A stretch of DNA of 64,000 nucleotides, from NCBI GenBank assembly GCA_947492825.1, contig CANLNT010000001.1, forward strand, positions 1,054,001 through 1,118,000, given 5' to 3'. Of this stretch, positions 43,921 through 52,314 are shown piece by piece. The stretch comes from an uncultured Paracoccaceae bacterium. Lineage in GTDB: Bacteria > Pseudomonadota > Alphaproteobacteria > Rhodobacterales > Rhodobacteraceae. The notes under the pieces were generated by a model, which saw nothing but the letters and a program-made list of their open reading frames with translations, searched no databases and was not told the DNA's origin. Position 1 is the first letter of the stretch; every line of letters starts with the position of its first letter. A program made the position numbers and the translations under genes.

Positions 43921-44754
43921 ATGGCGCGTAAGCCCATCGATAACGAACATCTTGACCGCTCAGCTTATGACGCGGCAGACGCGCATTTTAGGCGCGTGCA
44001 TTCGACGTTGCCATCTGGCGCGGTTGAAACCCTTGCGCGCGAAGTGGTGCGCAGATTGGCCTTTCGCATGCCCCGCACAGCAACACCGAACGACCAGCCA
44101 ACAGCGGAAGAGATCGAGATGCTCTGCGCCGATCTGTTGTCGCTTGACGAGACGGCGGCGGATCGGTTCATCTTGAATGTGCGGCGCGACGGTGCATCGC
44201 CCGAGATGATCTATCTGGGGTTTGTGGCCGGTGCTGCGCGTCGGTTGGGCGAGATGTGGGAGCAGGACCGGGTATCCTTTCTGGAGGTGACACTGGCCAG
44301 TGGGCGGCTTTATCGGATCATCCGGGGGTTGCGCCATGTGATCGACACCGAATGGTATGGGCTGAGGGGCAAGCCGACGCTGTTCGCTTTGGTGCCGGAT
44401 GAAACGCACACATTGGGCATTGAGATTGCGACGGACCTATTCCGCCGTGAAGGCTGGGATGTGGAACTGTCGGTGGGCGAAGATCACGAAACAATCGTCT
44501 CGCGGACAGAGGCGAACCGGTTTCAAGCGATTGTGCTGGTGGCCAATAGTGAAAGCATGGTCACTCAATTGGTGCGGCTGGTGTTGGCACTGCGGATCAC
44601 GCAGCCGATGGCCAAGGTGGTGGTGGCAGGCAATGTCGTGAACCAGGTCGACGGTGTGGATGCGCTGACCGGAGCGGATGCGGCGATTCCCGACATCGAA
44701 ACCGCCATCGAAGCCCTGCGGGCGATCATGCGGATGGATGCGCCCAAAAGCTGA
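43921..44754 (+). CDS. Cobalamin-binding domain protein, AerR/PpaA-like
   Basis: A 277-residue protein. A helical region around residues 55-125 (GAARRLGEMWEQDRVSFLEV) precedes a B12-binding Rossmann-type domain with DETHTLGIEIATDLFRREGW. The E-x-H-T-L-G pattern is that of AerR/PpaA light- and B12-linked antirepressors of photosynthesis genes. The CarH-type W-x9-EH motif is not kept (EV in place of EH), and no DNA-binding domain is visible. No photosynthesis gene lies in this window. GGGGAGAATAAAAG precedes the ATG. Confidence 0.83.
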   Translation: MARKPIDNEHLDRSAYDAADAHFRRVHSTLPSGAVETLAREVVRRLAFRMPRTATPNDQPTAEEIEMLCADLLSLDETAADRFILNVRRDGASPEMIYLGFVAGAARRLGEMWEQDRVSFLEVTLASGRLYRIIRGLRHVIDTEWYGLRGKPTLFALVPDETHTLGIEIATDLFRREGWDVELSVGEDHETIVSRTEANRFQAIVLVANSESMVTQLVRLVLALRITQPMAKVVVAGNVVNQVDGVDALTGADAAIPDIETAIEALRAIMRMDAPKS

Positions 44755-44795
44755 AAATCTGGTCAAGTCGCTGCGGATTGCCTAAGACACACGCT

Positions 44796-46574
44796 ATGTT
44801 GATTGCGTTTCCAAGGCGGTTGGTACTGACGCTGGTCTATTTGATCAGCGTGGCCGGCCTGTCCGCCGGGGTCTGGTGGTGGGCGGAAGGACGCGCGCTG
44901 GAGCAGCTTGAACTGGCCGGACAGTCGGATCTGATGTTGGCGGGCGATAGCCTGAAGAATGAATTGGACAAGTTCCGCAGTCTGGCGGTGGTTGTGGCCG
45001 CCCATCCCGATGTTCGGGCGGTGTTAGAGGCCGGTGACACGGTGGATCAGGCCGATTTTCTGTTGGAGCTGGCCGACAAGGCCGGATCGCTGGATATCGT
45101 TGTGGTCGACCGCGCGGGGCAAGAGCTGGCGACCGCATCGGCAGGGCCTGCGCAAAGCCACGCGGGCAGCCCCTATTTTGCCCGTGCGATGCACGGGGCG
45201 CTTGGGGTCTATCACCTGCTGAGCGACCGTTATGAGCGCCGCGCGTTCTTGTTTGCGGCCCCTGTCTTTGCGGTGGATGGGCCGGTGCAGGGTGCGGTCA
45301 TTGTCACCGCGGATGTGGAGGCGGTCGAAGCCGGGTGGCGCGGCAACAGGCCCACGGTCTTTTTCACCGACGAATTGGGCGTGATCTTTGTCAGCAACCG
45401 GACAGAGTTGATTTTGCGGTCGCGGACCGGTGATGTCCGTGAGGCTGGGCAAAGTGCGGAATATCCCGCAGGTGTGGTCAGCGCCTTGCCGCAAATCACG
45501 ACACGTTTGGCGCGGGGGCAGCACGAGATCTGGCAGATGGATGGCGGGCGATATCTGCCAGACGCGGGCTTGCATCTCACGCGGCCAATGCCGGTGATCG
45601 GCCTGACGGGCGAGGCGCTGTTTGATGTGGCCCCAGTACGGCAACTGGCCCTGCTGCAAGCGGCGGTCGCTGGCGCGCTGGCGCTGGCATTTGGCGCGTT
45701 TGTGTTCTGGGCGACAGAACGGCGGCGCACACTCGCAGAGGCCAACGCGCGGCTGGAAGCGCGGGTCATGTCCCGTACCGCGGAACTAGAGGCGCTAAAC
45801 GCCAGCCTGCAAAGCGAGGTGGCAGAGCGGCGCGCAGCGCAAGCGGACTTGCAGCAGGCGCAGGCTGATCTGGTCGAGGCGGGCAAGCTCAGCGCGTTGG
45901 GGCAGATGTCGGCAGGGATCAGCCACGAGTTGAACCAGCCGCTGATGGCGATCCGGTCGTTTGCTGAAAACGCAGAGGCGTTTCTGGCCAAGGATAAGCC
46001 CGACAGGGCTGCGCAAAACCTTGCGCGGATCGGTGATTTGGCGCGACGCATGGGGCGGATCATCAAAAATTTGCGGGCATTCGCCCGGCAAGAAAGCGAT
46101 ACGTTGCGCGATGTGGACATGGTGGGCGTGGTCGAAGGCGTGGTTGATATGATTGGCCCACGTCTGCAAGAGGCGGGCGTGACGCTGCATTGGCAACGGC
46201 CAAAGGTTGCGATGATCGTCCGTGGCGGCGATGTGCGTTTGCAACAGGTCGTCCTGAACCTGACCGCCAATGCGATAGATGCGATGGAGGGCGCGACGGG
46301 TGCGGCGCTTTATATTGATCTGTGCGGCGGGCCGGACAAGGTGACGCTTACGGTAAGAGACACTGGGCCGGGGCTGAATGATCCCGAAAAGGTGTTTGAG
46401 CCGTTCTATTCGACCAAACAGATGCCCACAAAAGAAGGATTGGGGCTGGGTCTGTCGATCTCTTACGGTTTAGTGCAGAGCTTTGGTGGCGAAATTCGCG
46501 GGCGCAATCATCCCGATGGTGGAGCAGTCTTTACTGTTACATTAGATGCCGCACGGGCCGAGGTGGCGGCATGA
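44796..46574 (+). CDS. dctB: C4-dicarboxylate sensor histidine kinase
   Basis: A 592-residue sensor kinase. Two membrane helices (about residues 7-28 and 285-305) flank a periplasmic double-Cache sensor. A coiled coil (LEARVMSRTAELEALNASLQ) leads to the phospho-acceptor GQMSAGISHELNQPLMAIRS with His near residue 376, then the ATPase domain: NAIDAMEGA, DTGPGLNDPEKVF, GLGLGLSISYGLVQSFGG. It senses C4-dicarboxylates and phosphorylates DctD. Leu/TTG at 44778 could extend the frame by six residues; ATG 44796 is chosen. The stop overlaps dctD (ATGA). Confidence 0.93.
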   Translation: MLIAFPRRLVLTLVYLISVAGLSAGVWWWAEGRALEQLELAGQSDLMLAGDSLKNELDKFRSLAVVVAAHPDVRAVLEAGDTVDQADFLLELADKAGSLDIVVVDRAGQELATASAGPAQSHAGSPYFARAMHGALGVYHLLSDRYERRAFLFAAPVFAVDGPVQGAVIVTADVEAVEAGWRGNRPTVFFTDELGVIFVSNRTELILRSRTGDVREAGQSAEYPAGVVSALPQITTRLARGQHEIWQMDGGRYLPDAGLHLTRPMPVIGLTGEALFDVAPVRQLALLQAAVAGALALAFGAFVFWATERRRTLAEANARLEARVMSRTAELEALNASLQSEVAERRAAQADLQQAQADLVEAGKLSALGQMSAGISHELNQPLMAIRSFAENAEAFLAKDKPDRAAQNLARIGDLARRMGRIIKNLRAFARQESDTLRDVDMVGVVEGVVDMIGPRLQEAGVTLHWQRPKVAMIVRGGDVRLQQVVLNLTANAIDAMEGATGAALYIDLCGGPDKVTLTVRDTGPGLNDPEKVFEPFYSTKQMPTKEGLGLGLSISYGLVQSFGGEIRGRNHPDGGAVFTVTLDAARAEVAA

Positions 46575-47806
46575 CCCGGCAGGTCTTACTGGTTGATGAC
46601 GACATGGCCGTGCGCGAGGCCCTTGGCCAGACGCTGGAGCTGGCCGATTGCACCCCCGTTCTGGCGGGGTCCTTTGTCGCCGCCAAGGATCACATCACGC
46701 CATCCTTTCCCGGTGTGATCGTTAGCGACATGCGGATGCCGGGGCGTGATGGGTTCCATTTGTTGGACTACGCGCTGACGGTTGATCCCGAGCTGCCGGT
46801 GATCATCTTGACCGGGCAGGGCGATATCCCGATGGCTGTGCAAGCGATGGAGGCGGGGGCATTTTCGTTTCTCGAAAAGCCCTGTGCCCCCGCCACACTG
46901 ATTGCAGGTGTCGAACGCGCGCTAGAGCAGCGTGGCATGGTGCTCGACAATCGCCGGATGAAGCTGGAGCTGGATGGCGGCGACGCAGCAGCGCGCATGT
47001 TGTTCGGCATCTCTGATCTGTCCAAGGGGCTGCGTGACCGTGTCAGGCAAGTGGCCCGGACCGGGGCCGATGTGCTGGTCACCGGCGAGCCGGGGTCAGG
47101 CACGCCCAAGGTGGCCGAGGTGATCCATCTGTTGTCAGCGGCGGCACGGCATCCGTTCGTGAAACGCAGCAGTGCGGGACTGGATGCGCAGGCCTTGCAG
47201 GATGCTTTGGCGCAGGCCGGTGCCGGGACGCTTTACCTTGATGAGGTGTGGGCGCTGGCCGATGAGGTGCAGTTTGCCTTGCTGGATGCGTTCGAGGCAG
47301 GCCCGGCGGCACGGGTGGTCGCGGGCAGCACGCAGGATTTGCGCAAACTGGCGCGCAGCGGGACGTTTTCACGCGATCTGGCGGTGCGGCTTGATCTGCT
47401 GACCGTGCGGGTGCCCGCCTTGCGCGAGCGGATGGAAGATGTGCCGGTCCTGTTCCGGCATTACGTGGCGCAGGCCTGCGAGCAGGCCAATTTGCCGGTG
47501 CGCGAGATCACGCAGGCCGATGTGGACCGGCAGATGGCCAAGGATTGGCCGGGCAATGCGCGCGCGTTGATGAACGCAGCGATGCGGTTTGCACTTGGGG
47601 TGGATGAAGATGCCGACCGGGCCGGGCTTGGGCTGTCGGAACAATTGGCGCGGGTCGAACGCAGCCTGCTGATCGAGGCGCTGCGCGCGACCGGTGGCAA
47701 CGCAACCGACACCGCAAAATCGCTGAAACTGGCGCGCAAGACCTTTTATGACAAGCTGGCCAAGCACGGGCTGCGCGCCGAGGATTATCGCCTTTCAGAC
47801 GGTTAA
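46571..47806 (+). CDS. dctD: C4-dicarboxylate response regulator, degenerate NtrC-type
   Basis: A 411-residue regulator: receiver domain with phospho-acceptor Asp53 in IVSDMRMPGRDGF, ILTGQGD and FLEKP; an AAA+ domain; and a C-terminal Fis-type helix-turn-helix (GGNATDTAKSLKLARKTFYD). The AAA+ part is abnormal. The Walker A lysine position reads GEPGSGTPK instead of GExGxGKE, and the GAFTGA loop that contacts sigma-54 is absent, with VKRSSAGLDAQALQDAL in that place. It should not activate sigma-54 polymerase; rhodobacterial NtrC, which also lacks GAFTGA and works with the main sigma factor, is a precedent. It is coupled to dctB and followed by dctPQM. Confidence 0.9.
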   Translation: MTRQVLLVDDDMAVREALGQTLELADCTPVLAGSFVAAKDHITPSFPGVIVSDMRMPGRDGFHLLDYALTVDPELPVIILTGQGDIPMAVQAMEAGAFSFLEKPCAPATLIAGVERALEQRGMVLDNRRMKLELDGGDAAARMLFGISDLSKGLRDRVRQVARTGADVLVTGEPGSGTPKVAEVIHLLSAAARHPFVKRSSAGLDAQALQDALAQAGAGTLYLDEVWALADEVQFALLDAFEAGPAARVVAGSTQDLRKLARSGTFSRDLAVRLDLLTVRVPALRERMEDVPVLFRHYVAQACEQANLPVREITQADVDRQMAKDWPGNARALMNAAMRFALGVDEDADRAGLGLSEQLARVERSLLIEALRATGGNATDTAKSLKLARKTFYDKLAKHGLRAEDYRLSDG

Positions 47807-47810
47807 CGTA

Positions 47811-47880
47811 GGGTAGCCGCTGCACCTTGTACGCTACCCTGTGAACGCTAACACTGTGCGGAAACCCACACAGTGTGGGT
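47811..47880. promoter_or_regulatory. dctP promoter-region dyads
   Basis: Three inverted repeats lie in the dctD-dctP gap: GGGTAGC/GCTACCC (47811-47817 and 47833-47839), ACACTGTG/CACAGTGT (47851-47858 and 47869-47876), and ACCCACA-cag-TGTGGGT (47864-47880), which overlaps the second. They are candidate DctD sites. No properly spaced GG-N10-GC sigma-54 element was found between them and the ATG at 48051. Confidence 0.6.
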
Positions 47881-48050
47881 TGGGGTGGACTTCTCTATTA
47901 CATTTGCCGTAGCCTCTAACACGATGAAACCATGTAGAATTTTCGTGGTCTCGGCGTACCAGTCAAAATTATCTTGTTCCTCTATTCGCGGTCACGTTTG
48001 ATCGCTGCATCTGCGGCAATGCCCGCTTTGTCTTTATGGGAGGAGACACC

Positions 48051-49061
48051 ATGAACTTTCTGAAAACCGTTGCCGCAGTTGCGGCCCTTGCCGTTGCTGC
48101 AACGGCCACCATCGCACAGGCCGAAGGCTGTGATGAAGGCGAAATCGTCGTCAAATTCAGCCATGTGACCAACAGCGACCGCCACCCCAAGGGGATCGCG
48201 GCAAGCCTGTTGATGGAGCGTATCAATGCCGAAATGGACGGCACCATGTGCATGGAAGTGTTCCCGAACTCGACGCTTTACACCGACGAGCAGGTGATCG
48301 AGGCGATGCTGCGCGGTGACGTGCAACTGGCCGCCCCGTCGCTGTCTCTGTTTGAAAGCATCACTAAGTCCTATCGTCTGTTTGACCTGCCGTTTATGTT
48401 CAAGAACATCGAGGCGGTTGATGCCTTCCAGGCCTCTGAAACAGGTCAGGCAATGAAAGACGCGATGCAGCGACGTGGTTTGCAGGGCCTGCAGTTCTGG
48501 CACAACGGCATGAAGAACATCAGCGCAAACGTGCCGCTGCTGGACCCATCGGATGCCAACGGCCTGAAGTTCCGCGTGCAGCCATCTGACGTGCTTGTGG
48601 CACAGATGGAAGCCCTGGGTGCAAGCCCACAGCCAATGGCCTTTGCCGAGGTTTACGGCGCGCTGCAGACCGGCGTTGTTGATGGTCAGGAAAACACCTG
48701 GTCCAACATCTACGGCCAGAAGTTCTTTGAGGTGCAGGACGGCATCACCGAGACCAACCACGGCATCATCGATTATCTGGTTGTGGCCAGTGTCGACTGG
48801 CTGGACAGCTTGGACGCCGACACGCGCGACCAATTCCTGACGATCCTTGATGAGGTGACACAGACCCGGAACGGAGAATCGACCCGCGTGAACGCAGAGG
48901 CACGCCAGGCGATCATCGACGCCGGTGGTGTCGTCCGCGAGCTGACACCAGATCAGCGGGCGGCATGGGTTGAAGCGATGAAGCCGGTGTGGGCCAAGTT
49001 CGCTGACGAAGTTGGTCAGGAGAACATCGACGCCGCGCAAGCGATCAACGACAGCTTGTAA
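48051..49061 (+). CDS. dctP: TRAP transporter periplasmic C4-dicarboxylate-binding protein
   Basis: A 336-residue solute-binding protein with a signal peptide (FLKTVAAVAALAVAATATIAQA). The family signature runs through VVKFSHVTNSDRHPKGIAA and GLKFRVQPSDVLVAQMEALGASPQPMAFAEVYGALQTGVVDGQEN, with the substrate-carboxylate Arg in KFRVQ. It binds succinate, fumarate or malate in the periplasm. GGGAGGAGACACC precedes ATG 48051. It is the first and probably most expressed gene of dctPQM. Confidence 0.96.
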   Translation: MNFLKTVAAVAALAVAATATIAQAEGCDEGEIVVKFSHVTNSDRHPKGIAASLLMERINAEMDGTMCMEVFPNSTLYTDEQVIEAMLRGDVQLAAPSLSLFESITKSYRLFDLPFMFKNIEAVDAFQASETGQAMKDAMQRRGLQGLQFWHNGMKNISANVPLLDPSDANGLKFRVQPSDVLVAQMEALGASPQPMAFAEVYGALQTGVVDGQENTWSNIYGQKFFEVQDGITETNHGIIDYLVVASVDWLDSLDADTRDQFLTILDEVTQTRNGESTRVNAEARQAIIDAGGVVRELTPDQRAAWVEAMKPVWAKFADEVGQENIDAAQAINDSL

Positions 49062-49069
49062 AGAAGATC

Positions 49070-49098
49070 AAGGGGCGGCGCGCCATGTGCCGCCCTTT
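49070..49098 (+). other. dctP-dctQ intercistronic hairpin
   Basis: AAGGGGCGGC pairs with GCCGCCCTTT (one G-T wobble) around gcgccatgt, nine bases after the dctP stop. With only TTTC following, it is probably an attenuating or mRNA-stabilising hairpin that keeps dctP mRNA in excess of dctQM (inference). Confidence 0.65.
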
Positions 49099-49120
49099 CA
49101 AACAGTCGGGAGGGGGACAG

Positions 49121-49807
49121 ATGAGCAGTAAATACGCACCCAAAGGGCCCGTCGGGCGCGCGGTCCATGGTCTTGAAGAGAATGTGATTGCCATTCTGTT
49201 GGGCCTGATGACGATGCTGACCTTCGTGAATGTGATCCTGCGCTATGGTTTCAACACCTCGATCATCTGGAGCCTTGAGGTCGTGCTGGTGCTTTTTGCC
49301 TGGCTGGTGCTGTTTGGCATTTCCTACGGGTTCAAGGTCACGGCCCATCTTGGCGTGGACGCGATCACCAACCTGCTTCCGCCAAAGCCGCGCAAGGTCG
49401 TGGCCCTGATTGCTGGTGTGATAACGATTTTCTATGCTGTTCTGCTGGTGAAAGGGGCCTGGGACCAATGGGCGCCCTTTGCAGAGCTACCTCCAACCAC
49501 GGGGACGTGGTTCCCCACCGGCTTTGACACCGACGCGCGTGGGCGCAGCTTTTTCGAGACCGATCAGATCCCGATGCTGGAATGGCTGCGGTTTCTGGAG
49601 GACTGGATCAACTACGGCGACCGTTATGATAAGCTGCCGCGGATGATCCCCTATACGATCCTACCGATTGCATCGGTGCTGATCCTGTTTCGGGTGTGTC
49701 AGGCCGTTTTGCGCGTGTGGACGGACGAAAGCGAAAGCCTGATCGTCAGTCACGAGGCCGAAGACGCGGTGGAAGACGCCGCCGCACAACTCAAGAAAGA
49801 GGGCTGA
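49121..49807 (+). CDS. dctQ: TRAP transporter small membrane subunit
   Basis: A 228-residue membrane subunit with about four helices (NVIAILLGLMTMLTFVNVILRY, SLEVVLVLFAWLVLFGISYG and two more). It pairs with DctM. A long hydrophilic insert of about 60 residues (FAELPPTTGTWFPTGFDTD onward) separates helices 3 and 4, as in the larger DctQ of Rhodobacter. The frame opens at 49085; ATG 49121 has GGGAGGGGGACAG. Four bases separate it from dctM. Confidence 0.93.
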   Translation: MSSKYAPKGPVGRAVHGLEENVIAILLGLMTMLTFVNVILRYGFNTSIIWSLEVVLVLFAWLVLFGISYGFKVTAHLGVDAITNLLPPKPRKVVALIAGVITIFYAVLLVKGAWDQWAPFAELPPTTGTWFPTGFDTDARGRSFFETDQIPMLEWLRFLEDWINYGDRYDKLPRMIPYTILPIASVLILFRVCQAVLRVWTDESESLIVSHEAEDAVEDAAAQLKKEG

Positions 49808-49811
49808 ACCG

Positions 49812-51290
49812 ATGGAAGTTGCCATTCTTTTCCTGATGATCATCGGCCTTTTGTTGATTGGCGTGCCAATCGCTGTGGCCCTTGGGATCAGTTCAATCAT
49901 TTTTCAGCTGACGTTCTCTGACACGTCATTGGCTGCGGTGGCACAGTCGCTTTATCTGGCGATGGCCGGGCATTACACGCTGCTGGCAATCCCATTCTTT
50001 GTGCTGGCCTCGTCGTTTATGTCGACCGGCGGTGTGGCCAAGCGGATCATCCGCTTTTCCATCGCCTGTGTCGGGCATTTGCAGGGTGGTTTGGCGATTG
50101 CGGGTGTCTTTGCCTGCATGATGTTTGCGGCCCTGTCGGGGTCATCGCCCGCCACGGTGGTTGCTATCGGGACGATCGTGATCGCGGCCATGCGGCAGGT
50201 CGGATACACCAAGGAATTCGCCGCTGGTGTGATCTGTAACGCTGGCACGCTTGGCATTCTGATCCCGCCATCCATTGTGATGGTGGTCTACGCCTCGGCC
50301 ACGGATGTCTCTGTTGGGCGGATGTTTCTGGCCGGGGTCATTCCGGGCATGCTGGCCGGTCTGATGCTGATGATCGCAATCTATGTGATCGCCCGCATCA
50401 AGAACATGCCCAAAGGCGAATGGCAGGGGTGGGGCGAGATCTTTGCCAGCTTCCGGGATGCGGTTTGGGGCCTTTTGCTGATCGTGATCATCATGGGCGG
50501 CATTTACGGCCATCCGTGGATCCGGTTCGAAGAAGGGCTAAGCTTGTTCTATTGGCAGGGCGGGGCGTTTACGCCAACAGAAGCAGCAGCTGTTGCAGCC
50601 TTCTACGCCTTTGTCGTCGCCACCTTCATCTACCGCGACATGGGGCCGCTGGCCGCACGGGACGCAAACGGTGAGATTTTCCACGGCACGGCACAAAGCC
50701 TGTCAGCCGCGGCTGTACCGCAAAAGGCGACCCTGTTGCAAAAGCCCTGGGCGCTTGTCACGGCCTTTTTCCACAAAGACACGCGCGAGACGCTGTTCGA
50801 AGGTGGCAAGCTGACGATCACGCTGATGTTCATCATCGCCAATGCGCTGATCCTGAAACATGTGCTGACCGACGAACAAATCCCGCAGCATATTGCAGGC
50901 GCGATGCTGGATGCGGGGCTTGGTCCAATCACCTTCCTGATCGTGGTCAACGTGATCCTGCTGATTGGCGGGCAATTCATGGAGCCGTCGGGCCTGATTG
51001 TGATCGTGGCACCGCTGGTGTTCCCGATTGCCATTCAGCTGGGCATTGATCCGATCCATCTGGGCATCATCATGGTGGTCAACATGGAGATCGGGATGAT
51101 TACGCCGCCGGTGGGTCTGAACCTGTTCGTGACCTCTGGTGTGGCGGGCATGCCGATGATGTCGGTGGTACGCGCCGCGCTGCCGTTCCTGGCCGTGCTT
51201 TTCGTGTTCCTGATCATGATCACCTATATTCCGTTCCTAAGCACATGGCTGCCCACGACCTTTATGGGACCGGAGATCATCGTCAATTAG
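49812..51290 (+). CDS. dctM: TRAP transporter large permease subunit
   Basis: A 492-residue sodium-driven permease with about 12-13 membrane helices. Family motifs are ALSGSSPATVVAIGTI and NAGTLGILIPPSIVMVVYA in the first half, and MEIGMITPPVGLNLFV in the second. It is about 50 residues longer than usual because of a cytoplasmic insert after FVVATFIYRDMGPLA, around residues 277-325. The stop is followed after one base by the R2 repeat. Confidence 0.95.
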   Translation: MEVAILFLMIIGLLLIGVPIAVALGISSIIFQLTFSDTSLAAVAQSLYLAMAGHYTLLAIPFFVLASSFMSTGGVAKRIIRFSIACVGHLQGGLAIAGVFACMMFAALSGSSPATVVAIGTIVIAAMRQVGYTKEFAAGVICNAGTLGILIPPSIVMVVYASATDVSVGRMFLAGVIPGMLAGLMLMIAIYVIARIKNMPKGEWQGWGEIFASFRDAVWGLLLIVIIMGGIYGHPWIRFEEGLSLFYWQGGAFTPTEAAAVAAFYAFVVATFIYRDMGPLAARDANGEIFHGTAQSLSAAAVPQKATLLQKPWALVTAFFHKDTRETLFEGGKLTITLMFIIANALILKHVLTDEQIPQHIAGAMLDAGLGPITFLIVVNVILLIGGQFMEPSGLIVIVAPLVFPIAIQLGIDPIHLGIIMVVNMEIGMITPPVGLNLFVTSGVAGMPMMSVVRAALPFLAVLFVFLIMITYIPFLSTWLPTTFMGPEIIVN

Positions 51291-51291
51291 C

Positions 51292-51525
51292 GGTGAAACA
51301 AAGGGGCGCTACCGCGCATTCCCGGTTATTGAAATCTGCAAGGCGACGCTTTTGATCGGGCGTCGCCTTTGGTTTTGGGCGCAGTGTTTGTCTGCTGAGA
51401 GGTGCTTGAGGGATCAGTTCGGTCCTCAAGTCACCTGATCAAGGGTTGGGTGAGTCCCCAAAGCCTCAAGGATGAACCCCGCTCTGCGGGGCGGCTGCGC
51501 CGTCCTTGACCCTTTGTGGAATCAC
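51292..51525. repeat. Structured convergent-gene repeat R2, copy B
   Basis: It starts GGTGAAACAAAGG one base after the dctM stop and ends CCTTTGTGGAATCAC, which includes the tpiA stop codon. Hairpins are AAGGCGACGC/GCGTCGCCTT (51340-51369), AGGTGCTTGAGG/CCTCAAGTCACCT (51400-51436), TTGGG/CCCAA, and CCCCGC-tct-GCGGGG within AAGGATG/CGTCCTT. Several stems differ in sequence from copy A but keep pairing. Confidence 0.9.
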
Positions 51526-52241
51526 GCGTTTTCAAGTGCCGTGATGATCGGAGAGAAGTCTGCGGCCTTCAGGCTGGCCCCGCCCACAAGCGCGCCGTCG
51601 ACGTTTGGCACGGCAAATATTTCGGCCGCATTCGTGGCTTTGACAGAGCCGCCATAGAGCAGCGGGATGTCCTTGTCTGACAGATGCGCGCGGATATGGG
51701 CATGTACTTCGGCGATTTGATCGGTTGAGGGGACAAGGCCGGTGCCGATGGCCCAGACGGGCTCATAGGCGATGACGGTGTTTTGTGCGGTTGCAGTGTT
51801 GGGGACAGAGCCGTTCAATTGGGCCGTGATGACGTCCAGCGTGGTGCCAGCCTCGCGTTCCGCGAGTGTTTCACCGATGCAGATCACGGCCGTGAGGCCC
51901 GCGTTATGGGCTGCTGTGGTTTTGGCTGCGACAACCGCGTCGGTTTCGCCGTGGTCGGTGCGGCGTTCGGAATGTCCGGTCAGGCAATATGTTGCACCGG
52001 CATCCGCCAGCATCGCCGCTGAGATATCACCGGTATGTGCGCCGCTTTCCTGTGCGTGGCAGTCCTGTCCACCCAGTGCGATCGCGCCGGCATCAGCGAT
52101 CCGCGCCAAAAGCGTGGCCGGTGGGCAAATCAACACATCCACACTTGGGCTTGGATGGGCAGAGGTGAGGGCAGAGAGCACGGCGAGTTGGTCGGTTGTG
52201 CCATTCATTTTCCAGTTTCCGGCGGCAATTTTGCGCGGCAT
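51522..52241 (-). CDS. tpiA: Triosephosphate isomerase
   Basis: A 239-residue TIM-barrel glycolytic enzyme interconverting dihydroxyacetone phosphate and glyceraldehyde 3-phosphate. The substrate lysine is in AAGNWKMNG, the catalytic His in TGHSERR, the catalytic Glu in IAYEPVWAIGTG, and LLYGGSVKATNA is the phosphate-binding end. The frame is open to 52427, but ATG 52241 with AAAGGACCTCCC is the family start. It is slightly shorter than the usual 250 residues. The stop is embedded in repeat R2. Confidence 0.96.
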   Translation of the reverse strand: MPRKIAAGNWKMNGTTDQLAVLSALTSAHPSPSVDVLICPPATLLARIADAGAIALGGQDCHAQESGAHTGDISAAMLADAGATYCLTGHSERRTDHGETDAVVAAKTTAAHNAGLTAVICIGETLAEREAGTTLDVITAQLNGSVPNTATAQNTVIAYEPVWAIGTGLVPSTDQIAEVHAHIRAHLSDKDIPLLYGGSVKATNAAEIFAVPNVDGALVGGASLKAADFSPIITALENA

Positions 52242-52314
52242 GGGAGGTCCTTTCACTTGGGTTGCGGCTTTGGTAGCAAGCCGAGCAGAGAACCGAAAGG
52301 CAGGAGTGGCCGCA

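Noticed and set aside
44778-44795. TTG start adding six residues to DctB
   Set aside because: No ribosome-binding site precedes it, and ATG 44796 leads straight into the first membrane helix.
47881-48050. A sigma-54 promoter before dctP
   Set aside because: The best GG...GC pair (GTGGACTTC to TTTGCC) has about 17 bases between GG and GC instead of 10. DctD also lacks the GAFTGA loop.
51772-52314. N-terminal extension of the oxygenase gene through the tpiA region
   Set aside because: The extension is antisense to tpiA. ATG 52315 has a good ribosome-binding site and gives the normal family length.
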